A stretch of 64,000 nt of DNA from Geminocystis sp. NIES-3708 (GCF_001548095.1 NZ_AP014815.1:1239656-1303655); one strand, 5' to 3'; shown: positions 46,022 to 57,084, numbered from the stretch's first letter. Numbers and translations are program-made. The notes: generated from the sequence alone by a model not told the origin.

Positions 46022-46645
46022 TCAAGGTAACAGTAAATCTGCGCCTCCGGGTTGAGGTAAGACAAAAGTGGGAGAAGAGTTATTATTTTGAGGATTTTGT
46101 GTTGGTGTTTCTTGTGGTTTATTCTCAACGTTAGGATTATAGATACTGACTAACACATTTACCAAATCATTCCTTTGTTGCATGGTTAAACTTTGAATTA
46201 TTTTACGATCGCTGATGAAAGGATTTTGTGTTAAAGTACTAGAACCGGGATAACGTTCATCATTGATAGTTTCATTTTTACCTAAATAATCAGCTAAAGT
46301 TAACTTCCAATCTAAGCGGAAAGTAGTAGGACGACTTTTGGTATATTGATGATAACGAACAAGACGACTAATTAAAGTATTTTCAATGGCAATTTGATTA
46401 GTTTCTCGACTGATATAGTTATTTTCTAGGGGAAAATCAGGAATTTGTTGATAAACTTCCTCTGCTACTTTTTCAGGAGTAATAGTTTGTGCAAAAACAG
46501 GAGAAAAATAGGAATAGTTATTCTCGAATAACTGCCCAGGCAAAAAACTGAGATATTGACTTAAATAGCTAAAAGTGAGTATGGCAAGGAAAAATATGAA
46601 GTTTTTCAAACTTTTAACTCGCCATACTTTATATATGCTAGTCAT
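46022..46645 (-). CDS. Exported hypothetical protein, overlapping rpoZ
   Basis: A 207-residue protein with a long N-terminal signal peptide (hydrophobic about 15-35; likely cleavage after VFA before QTITPEK) and a Pro/Asn/Gln-rich tail ending GGADLLLP. No family is recognised. ATG at 46645 overlaps the rpoZ stop by eight bases (ATGACTAG), so it is translationally coupled to rpoZ; an earlier start at 46675 is open but would run deeper into rpoZ. Confidence 0.75.
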   Translation of the reverse strand: MTSIYKVWRVKSLKNFIFFLAILTFSYLSQYLSFLPGQLFENNYSYFSPVFAQTITPEKVAEEVYQQIPDFPLENNYISRETNQIAIENTLISRLVRYHQYTKSRPTTFRLDWKLTLADYLGKNETINDERYPGSSTLTQNPFISDRKIIQSLTMQQRNDLVNVLVSIYNPNVENKPQETPTQNPQNNNSSPTFVLPQPGGADLLLP

Positions 46646-46865
46646 CACTAATAATTTCTGGTTGCGTAAGTTCATCGGACATTTCTATAATAGCTCTGAG
46701 TACAGGTTTCATCACCTCTTCTATATTCTCAAAGTCTTCTTTTCTTCTTTGTTTCGCTCTTTTAGCAACAGCTACAGTTATTTTATAACGATTTGATGCG
46801 GCATTCATTAATTCATCACTGCGAAACATTATTTGACTGGAATCAAAGCTATTTTTTTTAAGCAT
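46638..46865 (-). CDS. rpoZ: RNA polymerase omega subunit
   Basis: A 75-residue omega subunit that helps fold and assemble the beta' subunit and influences sigma recruitment. The core [22 protein letters not shown] is conserved. The C-terminal part ([18 protein letters not shown]) is typical of cyanobacterial forms. It is first in a two-gene overlap with an exported-protein gene. Confidence 0.93.
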   Translation of the reverse strand: MLKKNSFDSSQIMFRSDELMNAASNRYKITVAVAKRAKQRRKEDFENIEEVMKPVLRAIIEMSDELTQPEIISDD

Positions 46866-47046
46866 TCTTATTTTATCATCAAGTTTCGATGTTTTATTAT
46901 ACCCTACTCTCAGTCATCACGCACAATTTGCACAAAATCAAATTTCACACCAACCATAAAATATACGTGTGAGGGGAGAAAATAGGAGATAAAAGATCAG
47001 ATAATAAGGAATAGTGTATATTAATGATCAACAATCAATTGTTAAG

Positions 47047-48381
47047 ATGACATCTAAATCTCCAACTTCTTCTTTATATTCTTTAGCTCGTAACAGTTTA
47101 CAGCAGTCCATCACATGGTATTCAAGTAATCGTCGTCACTGGAATTATCCTCCCAATTTAGAGTTACAAGTAGCCGTTAAAGATGATTTAAGAATATTAA
47201 AAGCCGCAGCAGAGAAATTAGAGCAACAAGTGATAAAAATAGCTGCTTTTGGCTTAGTCAGTAGGGGTAAATCTTCTGTTATTAATGCCTTATTAGGACA
47301 AAAAATTTTAATTACTGGCCCTATCAATGGAGTGACAAAATGGCCAAAATCGATTACATGGATTCCCTCCACAGGAAAAATACAAATAGAATTAATTGAT
47401 ACTCCTGGATTAGATGAAATTAATGGGGAAATAAGAGCAAATATGGCAAAAGAAATTAGTCAACAATCAGACTTAATTTTATTTGTGATTGCAGGAGATA
47501 TTACTCGCACAGAATATTTAGCATTATTAGAATTAAGAAAGTCTAAAAAACCTTTAATTTTAGTGTTTAATAAAATAGATTTATATCCAGAAACAGACTT
47601 AAATTCTATTTATCAACAATTACAACAACTAAGTAATGAGATGAAAAAACCTTTATTTTCTCCTGATGAAATTGTACTAATTTCTGCTGAACCTCAACCT
47701 ATTAATTTAAGAATAGAATTAGCTGATGGTACAATCAAAGAAGAGTGGGAATATCCATCACCGAATATTGAATTATTACAAAAGAAAATACTGAATATTC
47801 TTAATCAAGAAGGAAAAGCATTATTAGCATTAAATTCTCTAAATCAAGCAAAAATTGCTCAGAAAAATATTGCCCGTAAAACCATTGAAATTAGAAATAA
47901 AGAAGCAGAAGAAATTATTTGGAAATATGCTAAATATAAAGCCTTAATTGTCGCAGTAAATCCCATTGCAATTATTGATATAATAGGAGGATTAATTACT
48001 GATTTGACAATGATTAGAGCTTTAGCGAGATTATATGGCTTACCCATAACTAGCTATCAAGCAGGAAATTTATGGCAAACTATTGTTAAGAGTTTAGGGG
48101 GATTATTATTAGCAGAAATTGCGACAACAATGATATTAGGATGGGCAAAAACTACCTCAGCTATCAGCAGTTTATGGGAAAATCCTTCTGGTTTTACGAC
48201 TTTAGCCTCTACAGCTTTAGCACAAGGTTCAATAGCTGGTTATGGTTCATATTTAGTGGGAAAAACAGCCCAAGTTTATCTGGAGAATGGTTGTACATGG
48301 GGTAATTCTGGTGTTGACACAATTATGAATGAAATTATCGCCCAAATGCCTCCTAATTCGATTATTTCTCGTTTAATTTAA
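47047..48381 (+). CDS. Membrane-associated GTPase (Era/dynamin-like, DUF697 type)
   Basis: A 444-residue GTPase. G1 is GLVSRGKSSVIN, G3 DTPGLDE and G4 NKID. After the G domain (about 60-235) comes a C-terminal membrane-embedded region (about 285-425) with helix pairs rich in Ile/Gly/Ala, as in DUF697/YcjF-like proteins. ATG at 47047 is preferred; a GTG at 47014 would add 11 residues. Its role is probably in envelope or membrane stress, by analogy only. The permease gene follows 16 bases later. Confidence 0.85.
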   Translation: MTSKSPTSSLYSLARNSLQQSITWYSSNRRHWNYPPNLELQVAVKDDLRILKAAAEKLEQQVIKIAAFGLVSRGKSSVINALLGQKILITGPINGVTKWPKSITWIPSTGKIQIELIDTPGLDEINGEIRANMAKEISQQSDLILFVIAGDITRTEYLALLELRKSKKPLILVFNKIDLYPETDLNSIYQQLQQLSNEMKKPLFSPDEIVLISAEPQPINLRIELADGTIKEEWEYPSPNIELLQKKILNILNQEGKALLALNSLNQAKIAQKNIARKTIEIRNKEAEEIIWKYAKYKALIVAVNPIAIIDIIGGLITDLTMIRALARLYGLPITSYQAGNLWQTIVKSLGGLLLAEIATTMILGWAKTTSAISSLWENPSGFTTLASTALAQGSIAGYGSYLVGKTAQVYLENGCTWGNSGVDTIMNEIIAQMPPNSIISRLI

Positions 48382-48397
48382 TTTTGATAATAAATTT

Positions 48398-49261
48398 ATG
48401 ATTGCTAATAATTTTTATCTAAAAAAGAATAACTTTAAATCTCTTTCTAATATCTTAATGTTAGTAGGATTGTCTATTACAATTATTTTTATTTTTCTTG
48501 CTTTCACTGCACCTATTTTACAAAATATTGGTTTAATTAAAGATCCTTTAGAATCTTTAAAAAATCCTATTCATCAAGCACCAAATATTCAACACTTTTT
48601 TGGTACAAGTGGTCAAGGTTATGATGTTTTTTCTCGCACAATTTTTGGTTCTCAGGCTGCATTAAAAGTTGTTTTATTAGCAACATCTTTTAGTTTAATT
48701 ATAGGAGTACCTTTGGGTTTAATTAGCGGGTATTTTGGAGGAAAAATTGACAAATGTTTACTATTTTTAATGGATACTATTTATACTTTACCCGGTTTAT
48801 TATTATCTGTTACATTAGCATTTGTTGTGGGTAGGGGAGTTATTAATGCCGCTTTAGCATTGTCAATTTCTTATATTCCCCAATATTATCGAGTCGTCAG
48901 AAATCATACTACTAGTGTCAAAACAGAATTGTATATTGAAGCGGCTAAAGCCATGGGGGCATCTCCAACTAGAATTTTATCAAAATACTTATTCTTTAAC
49001 GTAATTCAAAGTGTACCTGTTTTATTTACTCTAAATGCCGCTGATGCCATTCTCATTTTAGGGGGTTTAGGATTTTTAGGGTTAGGATTACCTGAAGATG
49101 TACCAGAATGGGGATATGACTTGAAACTAGCTTTAGATGCTTTACCCACAGGTATTTGGTGGACAGCATTATTTCCGGGTTTAGCGATGACAACGATGGT
49201 AACTGGTTTATCTTTACTCGGTGAAGGGTTAAGCGAGATGTTAAACCCCATCAATAGATAA
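48398..49261 (+). CDS. Peptide/nickel-type ABC transporter permease, DppC/OppC family
   Basis: A 287-residue inner-membrane permease with six helices, an N-terminal OppC-type segment and the cytoplasmic EAA loop (EAAKAMGASPTRILSKYLF). Such permeases pair with a DppB homologue, two ATPases and a binding protein; none is next to it. It starts 16 bases after the GTPase stop, so the two may share a transcript without sharing a function. Confidence 0.92.
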   Translation: MIANNFYLKKNNFKSLSNILMLVGLSITIIFIFLAFTAPILQNIGLIKDPLESLKNPIHQAPNIQHFFGTSGQGYDVFSRTIFGSQAALKVVLLATSFSLIIGVPLGLISGYFGGKIDKCLLFLMDTIYTLPGLLLSVTLAFVVGRGVINAALALSISYIPQYYRVVRNHTTSVKTELYIEAAKAMGASPTRILSKYLFFNVIQSVPVLFTLNAADAILILGGLGFLGLGLPEDVPEWGYDLKLALDALPTGIWWTALFPGLAMTTMVTGLSLLGEGLSEMLNPINR

Positions 49262-49314
49262 AAAAATCTTGACTAATAAGTAATAATTTTAAAAGTATTA
49301 AAGTATTAATAATT

Positions 49315-49758
49315 ATGGAAAATTTTGAGGAAATTAAAACTCGATTAAGGAAAAAATGGTTGCAATACTATAAACATAATCGGAAGTGGATTAATAAATA
49401 TTGTCAAGAGAATTGTTTTGTATCCGTGCAAGGATCTTTAGAAGGTGAAACATGGGGAACAGGGGAGCGTAGTTTAGATGATAAACGCTTTTCTGAAGTT
49501 CATCCTCCCAGTGAATTAATTATAGGAGTCATTACCGCATTAGAACCTCTTTTAGCTCAATATTGGCTCACTGCTTTTGTCGATTTATATGCTAATAAAG
49601 AAAAAATTCTTGTAGCTTTGGGATTAAATTTTGATCCAGAATTAGAGTTGAAAAAAATTGAACAAAAAAACTGGGAAAGTCAACAATTAGTTATTGAACC
49701 TGAAGTTGTTTTAGATGATAATATTCCTCATGAAAAACGTTATTTATCAACACAATAA
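49315..49758 (+). CDS. DUF5331-like protein
   Basis: A 147-residue soluble protein of the cyanobacterial DUF5331 type: an N-terminal KKWLQYYKHNRKWI helix, the central PSELIIGVITALEPLLAQ segment and a final LGLNFDPE. Function unknown. It follows the permease by 53 bases on the same strand. Confidence 0.75.
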   Translation: MENFEEIKTRLRKKWLQYYKHNRKWINKYCQENCFVSVQGSLEGETWGTGERSLDDKRFSEVHPPSELIIGVITALEPLLAQYWLTAFVDLYANKEKILVALGLNFDPELELKKIEQKNWESQQLVIEPEVVLDDNIPHEKRYLSTQ

Positions 49759-49889
49759 AAAATAATTTTAAAACTCTATTGTTTATAAAATTTTAAGAGA
49801 ATGTTGATTTATATAATAAGATAAAAAGTTAAATTAATTACCAGATATAGCTTTTGGTGAACTCATTACCCCTTCCGAATAAAAAGCTT

Positions 49890-50963
49890 TTAATTGTTAA
49901 TTGTTAGTTTTTTTTTTGGTTGTAAATATAGATTTTCTAATACAACTCCAGCTCCAGCAACCCATGGAGGCACTATTAAAGCTCCTAAAATACCGATTAC
50001 TTGAACTCCTCCTAATACTGCTAATAATTGATATAGTGGCTGTATTTTCACACTAGATCCCACTAATAAAGGATCTAATACATATGTCTCAACATTTTGG
50101 ATGATGACAAATAATAAAAATACCCACCAAAAAGTCCAACCTCCTTGGGCGATCGCCACAATTAAAGCAGGAATCGAACCAAAAACAGGACCAAAAAAGG
50201 GAATTAAATTGGTAAAACCTGCTATTACTCCTAAACCTAAAGCAAACTCGCTAATACCAATAATTTTCAAGCCAATGCTAATAGCAATACCTAAAATCAA
50301 TGAAACTAATAGCCTACCTTGAATATATCTTCCCATGCGATCGCTGATAAAAGGAAATTGAGCTTCGATTTTTTGCTCCCAAGAGGAAGGAAAAAGACTA
50401 ACAAAATCTTGAATTAATTTAGTTGAACCTGCCAACATATAACCAGAAAGAATAATAGAAAGTAGAATATTAAAAACTGCTCCCACAATACCTTTAGTTA
50501 CACCTAAAGAACTAACAATTAACTTTTGACTCCATCTTACAGCCCATGCAGTCAATCCTTGTAAATCTAGCCATTGATCGATCAAGTTTAAGGCTTTTGG
50601 TTCAGTAATACCAAAACGAATAATTAAAGACTGAGTAAGATTAGTAATAACGTCTAAATAAGTAGGAAGTTTTTGTAATAATCTTTGAATTTGAGTGATT
50701 ACCGTAGGTCCGATAATTAATCCTGCCCCAGTAAAAATCAAAATAATTAGTAAGTAGGCTAAAATAACTGCTAACCAACGAGGAATGCGTATTTTTTCTG
50801 CAGAATCGACTATAGGAGCTAAAGTTGCCGCTAACACCGCAGAAATCATAAAAATAACCAATAAGCCTCTTAGTTGCCATAACAGAATCATTGATAAAAC
50901 TGTAACAGTTACTAAGGCAATAGTACTAAAAGAAATAGAGGTTAATCCTCTGGATTTATTCAT
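49890..50963 (-). CDS. AI-2E family transporter
   Basis: A 357-residue membrane protein of the PF01594 family with about eight helices: two N-terminal pairs, a soluble segment (about 80-150) and a conserved second half (GRYIQGRLLVSLILGI, NLIPFFGPVFGSIPALIVA). The family includes quorum-signal exporters and Na+/H+ antiporters, so the substrate is open. The stretch of T bases near 49908 encodes a Lys run at the C-terminus. Confidence 0.9.
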   Translation of the reverse strand: MNKSRGLTSISFSTIALVTVTVLSMILLWQLRGLLVIFMISAVLAATLAPIVDSAEKIRIPRWLAVILAYLLIILIFTGAGLIIGPTVITQIQRLLQKLPTYLDVITNLTQSLIIRFGITEPKALNLIDQWLDLQGLTAWAVRWSQKLIVSSLGVTKGIVGAVFNILLSIILSGYMLAGSTKLIQDFVSLFPSSWEQKIEAQFPFISDRMGRYIQGRLLVSLILGIAISIGLKIIGISEFALGLGVIAGFTNLIPFFGPVFGSIPALIVAIAQGGWTFWWVFLLFVIIQNVETYVLDPLLVGSSVKIQPLYQLLAVLGGVQVIGILGALIVPPWVAGAGVVLENLYLQPKKKLTINN

Positions 50964-51031
50964 CAGATTTGATGCAAAAAAAAAAGTTAAGCAATTCTAA
51001 TTTTAAGACTTTAATCGTTATTTTCTAACAA

Positions 51032-51736
51032 TTAAGATTCAGAAGAATCAGTCACTTCTAGATCATTTTTCTTTGAAAATCCCCAAACAAACATGGCAAT
51101 AATCACACTAATCATTAACCATTCGGGGGGAACAATATTCGGCTCAATGACTTTAACAATTAATCTTAAACCCACTAAACCTACAGTGATAAATCCTGCA
51201 TCTTGTAAATGAGTAAATTCTTCAATCCAGCGAATAAATAATTGAGCAAGAAACCGTAATGCAATTACGCCTATAGTACCACCAGCAATAATTAACCAAA
51301 TTTCATCCGCTACAGCAATAGCAGTGGTGACACTATCCAACGAAAAAGCTAAGTCTGTAAATGCAATCATGGGAATAGCCTGCCATAAACTATTAAAATT
51401 TAGTTTTGGATTCTGATTATCACCATCTTCATCATTGTTAGCAAAATACTGAAAGGTTAACCATAATAAATACAAACCTCCCAATAAGGAAAATTGCCAA
51501 TATTTAATTACCCAAGTAGCCGTTACAATTAATAAGACTCTTAAAACATAAGCCATTAATAAACCAATGTTCAAAGCATAATTTTGTTCTTTTTCATCTT
51601 TTAATCCTTGAGCGATAGAGGCTAAAGCAATGGCATTATCAGCGGATAAAACCGCTTCTAAAGCCACGAGAATAATTAAAATAAAAACTGTCTCAATACC
51701 AAAGTCAATAGAAGGGTGTAAAATTTGGTCAAGCAT
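51032..51736 (-). CDS. TerC-family integral membrane protein
   Basis: A 234-residue protein with about seven helices and membrane acidic residues of the TerC family (SADNAIALASIAQGL; TDLAFSLDSVTTAIAV). Bacterial TerC proteins export manganese and load Mn into secreted enzymes; the plant homologue is needed for thylakoid formation. No manganese riboswitch was recognised in the 210 bases upstream. Confidence 0.9.
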   Translation of the reverse strand: MLDQILHPSIDFGIETVFILIILVALEAVLSADNAIALASIAQGLKDEKEQNYALNIGLLMAYVLRVLLIVTATWVIKYWQFSLLGGLYLLWLTFQYFANNDEDGDNQNPKLNFNSLWQAIPMIAFTDLAFSLDSVTTAIAVADEIWLIIAGGTIGVIALRFLAQLFIRWIEEFTHLQDAGFITVGLVGLRLIVKVIEPNIVPPEWLMISVIIAMFVWGFSKKNDLEVTDSSES

Positions 51737-51947
51737 TCAGATTTTGTACCTTGTTCAATTTATATTACTATGGGTTTAATAATTTATTGGGTATATCTGA
51801 TGTGTTTTAGGTTATTAATTTTCATCAGTTATAATTGTTGTTTCAATAGTTTTTAGCTTTATTTTCCATAACAATGTATTCTCTTATACCAATACTCCTA
51901 ATAAATCTATTTCTATTATATTGATAAAGTATCTCTTTAGTATATTT

Positions 51948-52343
51948 ATGATTCTTGGATTTGATCCCGGTAGAGATAAATGTGGTTTGGCTATTGTTAA
52001 TAATAATCAAATTTTATATAATCAAGTGGTCAGCAGTGAGGAAGCCATCACCACTATAGTTAATTTAATACAGGAATATAAGCCTTCAAAGCTAGTAATG
52101 GGTAATCAAACTACGTCTAAACAATGGAAACAAAAACTACAAGATAAGTTAAACTTATCTATTGACATAGTTTTAGTTGATGAAAAAAATAGCACTGTTG
52201 AAGCTAGAGAAAAATATTGGGAAATGTATCCTCCTCAAGGATTAACTAAATTCATTCCTAAAGGTTTAAGAATTCCTCCTCGTCCTGTGGATGATATTGT
52301 TGCTGTTATTTTAATTGAACGATTTGACAATTCCACAGATTAG
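51948..52343 (+). CDS. YqgF/RuvX-like RNase H-fold nuclease
   Basis: A 131-residue RNase H-fold protein. Acidic residues of the active site are in ILGFDPGRDKCG, VDEKNSTVEAR and RPVDDIVA. It is shorter and divergent from the canonical RuvX/YqgF (pre-16S rRNA processing) and resembles the second, cyanobacterial type. ATG at 51948 is chosen because it begins right at the first strand. Confidence 0.8.
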   Translation: MILGFDPGRDKCGLAIVNNNQILYNQVVSSEEAITTIVNLIQEYKPSKLVMGNQTTSKQWKQKLQDKLNLSIDIVLVDEKNSTVEAREKYWEMYPPQGLTKFIPKGLRIPPRPVDDIVAVILIERFDNSTD

Positions 52344-52523
52344 ACTTCTTGCACAAGTCAGGCACTCTTGCAATGGTTATTAAAAATGAACAGAATGGTT
52401 CAAAATTCTTCTGTTCAGATATTTTAATTCATAGCTTGATTCAATAACCCTAAGAGAAAATAAAGAAGTTGGGATCGAAAGTATTAAAATTAGGTTAACT
52501 AATAGTATAGGGAATTGAAGATA

Positions 52524-54443
52524 ATGAAATTAAGTGACATTAATCACCCGAATCAATTGCATGGTTTATCCATACGAGAGTTAGAAGATATAGCGAAACA
52601 AATACGAGAGAAACACTTAGAAACCATTGCCGCTACAGGAGGACATTTAGGTCCTGGTTTAGGTGTGGTAGAGTTAACCATTGGCTTATACAATACCCTC
52701 GATTTAGACCATGATAAAGTCCTCTGGGATGTAGGACATCAGGCTTACCCTCATAAATTGTTAACAGGTAGATACAGCAAGTTTCATACTTTACGTCAAA
52801 AAGACGGCGTTGCTGGATACTTAAAACGCTCTGAGAACAAATTTGACCATTTTGGTGCAGGACACGCTTCCACAAGCATCTCAGCTGGTTTAGGTATGGC
52901 TTTAGCACGGGATGCAAAGGGCGAAAATTTCAAAGTAGTATCTATCATCGGTGATGGTGCATTAACTGGTGGTATGGCTTTAGAGGCTATTAACCACGCA
53001 GGGCATTTACCAAATACGAATATGATGGTAGTGCTAAATGATAATGAAATGTCTATTTCTCCTAATGTAGGAGCGATTTCTCGTTATCTCAATAAAGTTC
53101 GTTTATCAGATCCTATTCAATTTATCACTGATAATATAGAAGAACAATTTAAACATTTACCCTTCTTTGGTGACGGTGAACATTTATCCCCGGAAATGAG
53201 CAACCTCAAAGAAGCCATGAAACGCTTAGGAATGCCCAAAGTAGGTGCGGTAATTGAAGAATTAGGTTTTACTTATTTTGGTCCTATTGATGGTCATAAT
53301 CTCAAAGAATTAATTGATACTTTTAATAAAGCACATAAGATAAAAGGACCTGTTTTAGTTCATGTTGTGACTGTAAAAGGAAAAGGTTATAGTCTTGCTG
53401 AAAAAGATCAAGTCGGTTATCATGCCCAAAGTCCATTTAACTTAACCACAGGTAAACCAATTCCTTCGAGTAAACCTAAGCCCCCTAGCTATTCTAAGGT
53501 TTTTGCTCATACTCTTACGACTTTAGCCCAAAATAATCCCAAAATTATCGGTATCACTGCAGCTATGGCAACAGGTACGGGATTAGATAAGTTACAACAA
53601 AAATTACCTAAGCAATATATTGATGTCGGTATTGCGGAACAACACGCTGTCACTTTAGCCGCTGGTTTAGCTTGTGAAGGTATGCGTCCTGTTGTAGCTA
53701 TTTATTCTACATTTTTACAACGAGCTTATGATCAAATTATCCATGATGTCTGTATTCAAAAATTACCTGTATTTTTCTGTTTAGATAGAGCTGGAATTGT
53801 TGGTGCTGATGGTCCTACTCATCAAGGGATGTATGATATATCTTATCTTCGTTGTATCCCTAATCTTGTGATGATGGCACCTAAAGATGAAGCAGAATTA
53901 CAGCGTATGATGGTAACAGGTATTAATTATACTGATGGTGCGATCGCTATGCGTTATCCTCGTGGAAATGGTTTAGGTGTACCTTTAGCGGAAGAAGGTT
54001 GGGAAGCCTTAGAAATTGGCAAAGGAGAAATTTTACGCAACGGTGATGATTTATTATTGGTAGGTTACGGCACAATGGTTAATACTGCCATGCAAACCGC
54101 AGAAATTCTCAGCGAACATGGTATTGAAGCTACCGTAATCAATGCTCGTTTCGTTAAACCTCTTGATACGGAATTAATTTTACCTTTAGCGGAAAAAATC
54201 GGTAAAGTTGTAACTTTAGAAGAAGGCTCTTTAATTGGTGGATTTGGTTCAGCCGTTGCCGAAGCCTTATTAGATAATGGTCTCACCGCAAAATTAAAAC
54301 GTATGGGTGTTCCTGATATTTTAGTAGATCATGCTACACCTGATGAATCAATAGCTGATTTAGGATTAACTAGCCGACAAATTTCTGAGCAGATTTTAGA
54401 ATCTTTTTTCACAAAAAAGCCATCTTTAGCAATTAATAATTAA
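52524..54443 (+). CDS. dxs: 1-deoxy-D-xylulose-5-phosphate synthase
   Basis: A 639-residue thiamine-diphosphate transketolase-like enzyme that condenses pyruvate and glyceraldehyde-3-phosphate, the entry step to isoprenoids, including carotenoids and the phytol of chlorophyll. Seen: the TPP motif GDGALTGG through NDNEMSI, the HGxxG-like [14 protein letters not shown] start, and the transketolase Pyr and C-terminal domains ([15 protein letters not shown]). ATG at 52524 ([16 protein letters not shown]) matches the family start; a TTG nine bases earlier is unlikely. Confidence 0.97.
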   Translation: MKLSDINHPNQLHGLSIRELEDIAKQIREKHLETIAATGGHLGPGLGVVELTIGLYNTLDLDHDKVLWDVGHQAYPHKLLTGRYSKFHTLRQKDGVAGYLKRSENKFDHFGAGHASTSISAGLGMALARDAKGENFKVVSIIGDGALTGGMALEAINHAGHLPNTNMMVVLNDNEMSISPNVGAISRYLNKVRLSDPIQFITDNIEEQFKHLPFFGDGEHLSPEMSNLKEAMKRLGMPKVGAVIEELGFTYFGPIDGHNLKELIDTFNKAHKIKGPVLVHVVTVKGKGYSLAEKDQVGYHAQSPFNLTTGKPIPSSKPKPPSYSKVFAHTLTTLAQNNPKIIGITAAMATGTGLDKLQQKLPKQYIDVGIAEQHAVTLAAGLACEGMRPVVAIYSTFLQRAYDQIIHDVCIQKLPVFFCLDRAGIVGADGPTHQGMYDISYLRCIPNLVMMAPKDEAELQRMMVTGINYTDGAIAMRYPRGNGLGVPLAEEGWEALEIGKGEILRNGDDLLLVGYGTMVNTAMQTAEILSEHGIEATVINARFVKPLDTELILPLAEKIGKVVTLEEGSLIGGFGSAVAEALLDNGLTAKLKRMGVPDILVDHATPDESIADLGLTSRQISEQILESFFTKKPSLAINN

Positions 54444-54463
54444 AGAAATATATTTCCTTATTT

Positions 54464-54482
54464 GGGCGAATACCATTCGCCC
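54464..54482. terminator. Bidirectional hairpin between dxs and hydrolase
   Basis: GGGCGAAT-ACC-ATTCGCCC, an 8-bp stem, lies between convergent genes. The GGGCGAAT...ATTCGCCC palindrome is a common dispersed element in cyanobacteria. It probably terminates both transcripts, but the T run after it is poor. Confidence 0.55.
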
Positions 54483-54502
54483 TTACATTATTTGAGAAAA
54501 AT

Positions 54503-55390
54503 TTATACTTTTTCTGTTACCCAAGCAGTAATTAACTGGTTAACTTCTTCTGGTACTTCGTCATGGGGACAATGACCAGCTTTGAGGTAAAATTCAGTTA
54601 AGTTCTCATAATGTTTCTGAAATTTTGCTCCTCTTTCTTGCGATCGCATCCAAGGATCAGCTTCACCCCAAATATTAAGTAAAGGACAGGTCATTTTCTG
54701 TAATAATTGATCTATTTTTTCTCCTTGAGGACTTTTAAATACAGAACCAAACACTTGTAACGCTCCCTCATCACAAGAAGGGCGATAAATATCTTCAATT
54801 AATTGATCTGTAATAGCACTAGAATCTAAATAGACTTTTTCGAGAGTTTTGCGGATGTTTTTTTTATTGCGTAGTCTTTGAAATAAAATATAAGTAATCC
54901 AATTTTGTTTTAACACCCAACCACTAATTTTTTGCATGATAGTGGGCTTTTTTGTTACATTATCAGAAAAAGGACCAGCACTATTGAGTAAAATCACCCC
55001 TGCTACATTATGATGATACTCGGCGGCGGTACATAAACAAGCATAACCTCCTAAGGAGTTACCTGCGATGACGGTGGGTTGCTTAATTACTTCCGTGATA
55101 AAATCATTTAATTGTTCTCGCCACAGATTACCTGTATATTCCCACGCTGGTTTGCTAGATCTGCCAAATCCTAACATATCGATCGCCCATACAGAAAATT
55201 TTTCTTGTAATTGATAAATATTTTTACGCCAGTGATCCGTTGAAGCTCCAAATCCATGTACTAATAATAAAGGTGGTTTATTAGGGTTATAATTTCCAGC
55301 TTGTACATAGTATATTTTTTGTCCTCGCCATTGCCAATAGCTACCTTCTACGGCGGATACATGATGAATAGAGTTGCTGGTGATAGTCAT
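54503..55390 (-). CDS. Alpha/beta-fold hydrolase
   Basis: A 295-residue hydrolase. Nucleophile elbow GNSLGGYA (Ser near 112), acid WGEADPW and base GHCPHDE make a full catalytic triad; the oxyanion loop is VHGFGAS. The length and GFGRSSKP segment resemble cyanobacterial/plant pheophytinase- or epoxide-hydrolase-like enzymes. The substrate is not predictable. Confidence 0.9.
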   Translation of the reverse strand: MTITSNSIHHVSAVEGSYWQWRGQKIYYVQAGNYNPNKPPLLLVHGFGASTDHWRKNIYQLQEKFSVWAIDMLGFGRSSKPAWEYTGNLWREQLNDFITEVIKQPTVIAGNSLGGYACLCTAAEYHHNVAGVILLNSAGPFSDNVTKKPTIMQKISGWVLKQNWITYILFQRLRNKKNIRKTLEKVYLDSSAITDQLIEDIYRPSCDEGALQVFGSVFKSPQGEKIDQLLQKMTCPLLNIWGEADPWMRSQERGAKFQKHYENLTEFYLKAGHCPHDEVPEEVNQLITAWVTEKV

Positions 55391-55515
55391 AATATATTAT
55401 TACTTTTTGTTAAGCTATATTAACTATTATAAACCTTTTGATATTCTCTTCTAGATCAGAAAAAGTACAAAGTTTTGAAAGTGATTGAATAATTAAAATA
55501 TCAATAAAAATATGA

Positions 55516-56913
55516 TTAACTTAATTTAGTAAATAAAAATATGTTATTTTTTTCGTAACTTAATTTAAAATTTTTATTTGTTTTTAAAAAATTTATTAAA
55601 CCTTGTATATCTTCTGGAGAACTATATCCTGTGGGATTATCTAAGTTTAATAAAACTTGATTAAAAGTAGTAATTTTTTCATAATTAAGATGATCAATAG
55701 CTAAACCAATTATTTCTCTATGGGTTAAATGAGGAGCAATTTGTGGAGCTGTAAAAACGGATTCTTGATTATTTACTAAGGCTATTGCTTCATTGGTTGA
55801 TTGCCATGTATGTAAATTCTTGAAATATAAAGCATTAGGTAAAAAATAAACATATTTAGCGAAAATTAAAAAAGTAATGATAGACCAAATCTTTAATTGT
55901 AAGCTTTGATTAAACCATGTTTTATAATTAGCTAAACTACTTATTATAGTTAGAATTAAAAAGGGAATAATAGGCAATGAATATTGATGAACTAAATCTT
56001 TTTGAGGTTGATAATCTGTTAATAAATTAAGAAATAATGTGGGAATTGCGGGAATTAAATTTATTAACTCTTGCCATGCTAAAGCAGGAATAAAAGGAAT
56101 AAATAATAATAATAAATATTCAGCATTTGCACCAGTAAATAAATGAGATAAAATAATTTGAGGTTTAAAGACTAAATTAAGAGCAATTTCTGTAACAGAA
56201 TCTCCTAGAAAAGCGTAACGACTTACTGCAGCTGCTTCTTGTCCACTGAATGCAGGAATAATTAATTGAGTAGCAATAATAAACCAAAAAATACCGCTAA
56301 ATATTGCTATTATTCCGTAGTTTTTTTTCTGGTAGAAAATGATTAACCATATACCCATCATGATAATATTTAAAGCTAGTACTGCTTTACATCCTAAAAT
56401 TAAAATGATCGAAGGAATAAACCAATAAATTTTATTTAATTTCACAGCTAAAATAGCAGTAAAAAATAAAGGTATAGCGATTACTTCTGGATGAAAATCA
56501 AATAAATTAACATTAAAAATTAATGGATATAAGATATACATTAAACAAACAGTTTTTGCTTTTGTATCTTTTAAACCCATCAATTTTGCTAAATGCCAAA
56601 TAGGTAAAATTGATATGGATAAAGCGAAGGCTTGTAAAATAAATAACCAATAAACTGAAGGAAAAATAAAGTATAAAGGTGCAATTAAATATAGAATCCA
56701 AGCCGCATGATCACCTAAAATATGTAAATCTCGAAAACTAACATAAGGATTTTTTCCTTGGGAAATTAAATAAATACCATTATCGAAAATACCTAAATCA
56801 AAGGCACTAGAATTAAATAAAATATGACGAATACTACTAGTAACTAAAAGAATAATAAAACTAATAATAATAAAAAATTTGATGTTATTAAAACGTAATA
56901 TAAATTCTTTCAT
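55516..56913 (-). CDS. DUF2079 membrane protein
   Basis: A 465-residue protein with about ten transmembrane helices and a C-terminal soluble part. The N-terminal motif SSAFDLGIFDNGIYLISQG and the DLHILGDHAAWILY loop are diagnostic of DUF2079, a family related to membrane glycosyltransferases (GT-C fold). Role unknown. Confidence 0.88.
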   Translation of the reverse strand: MKEFILRFNNIKFFIIISFIILLVTSSIRHILFNSSAFDLGIFDNGIYLISQGKNPYVSFRDLHILGDHAAWILYLIAPLYFIFPSVYWLFILQAFALSISILPIWHLAKLMGLKDTKAKTVCLMYILYPLIFNVNLFDFHPEVIAIPLFFTAILAVKLNKIYWFIPSIILILGCKAVLALNIIMMGIWLIIFYQKKNYGIIAIFSGIFWFIIATQLIIPAFSGQEAAAVSRYAFLGDSVTEIALNLVFKPQIILSHLFTGANAEYLLLLFIPFIPALAWQELINLIPAIPTLFLNLLTDYQPQKDLVHQYSLPIIPFLILTIISSLANYKTWFNQSLQLKIWSIITFLIFAKYVYFLPNALYFKNLHTWQSTNEAIALVNNQESVFTAPQIAPHLTHREIIGLAIDHLNYEKITTFNQVLLNLDNPTGYSSPEDIQGLINFLKTNKNFKLSYEKNNIFLFTKLS

Positions 56914-57084
56914 ACTTATACTATGATATTTAGATAATTTTCAATTTATCATTTGTGATTTACAATTTTAAAATAACATTAATTAGTGATAAAGAGACAA
57001 ATTATATTTAAGATTTAGCATGGTTATTTAATGGTACTAATTTTAAAATATTAATTATTAATTATTGATTATCAATTAGTCATT

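Noticed and set aside
51737-51947. Possible manganese (yybP-ykoY) riboswitch before the TerC gene
   Set aside because: The conserved core loops of that riboswitch were not found on the minus strand.
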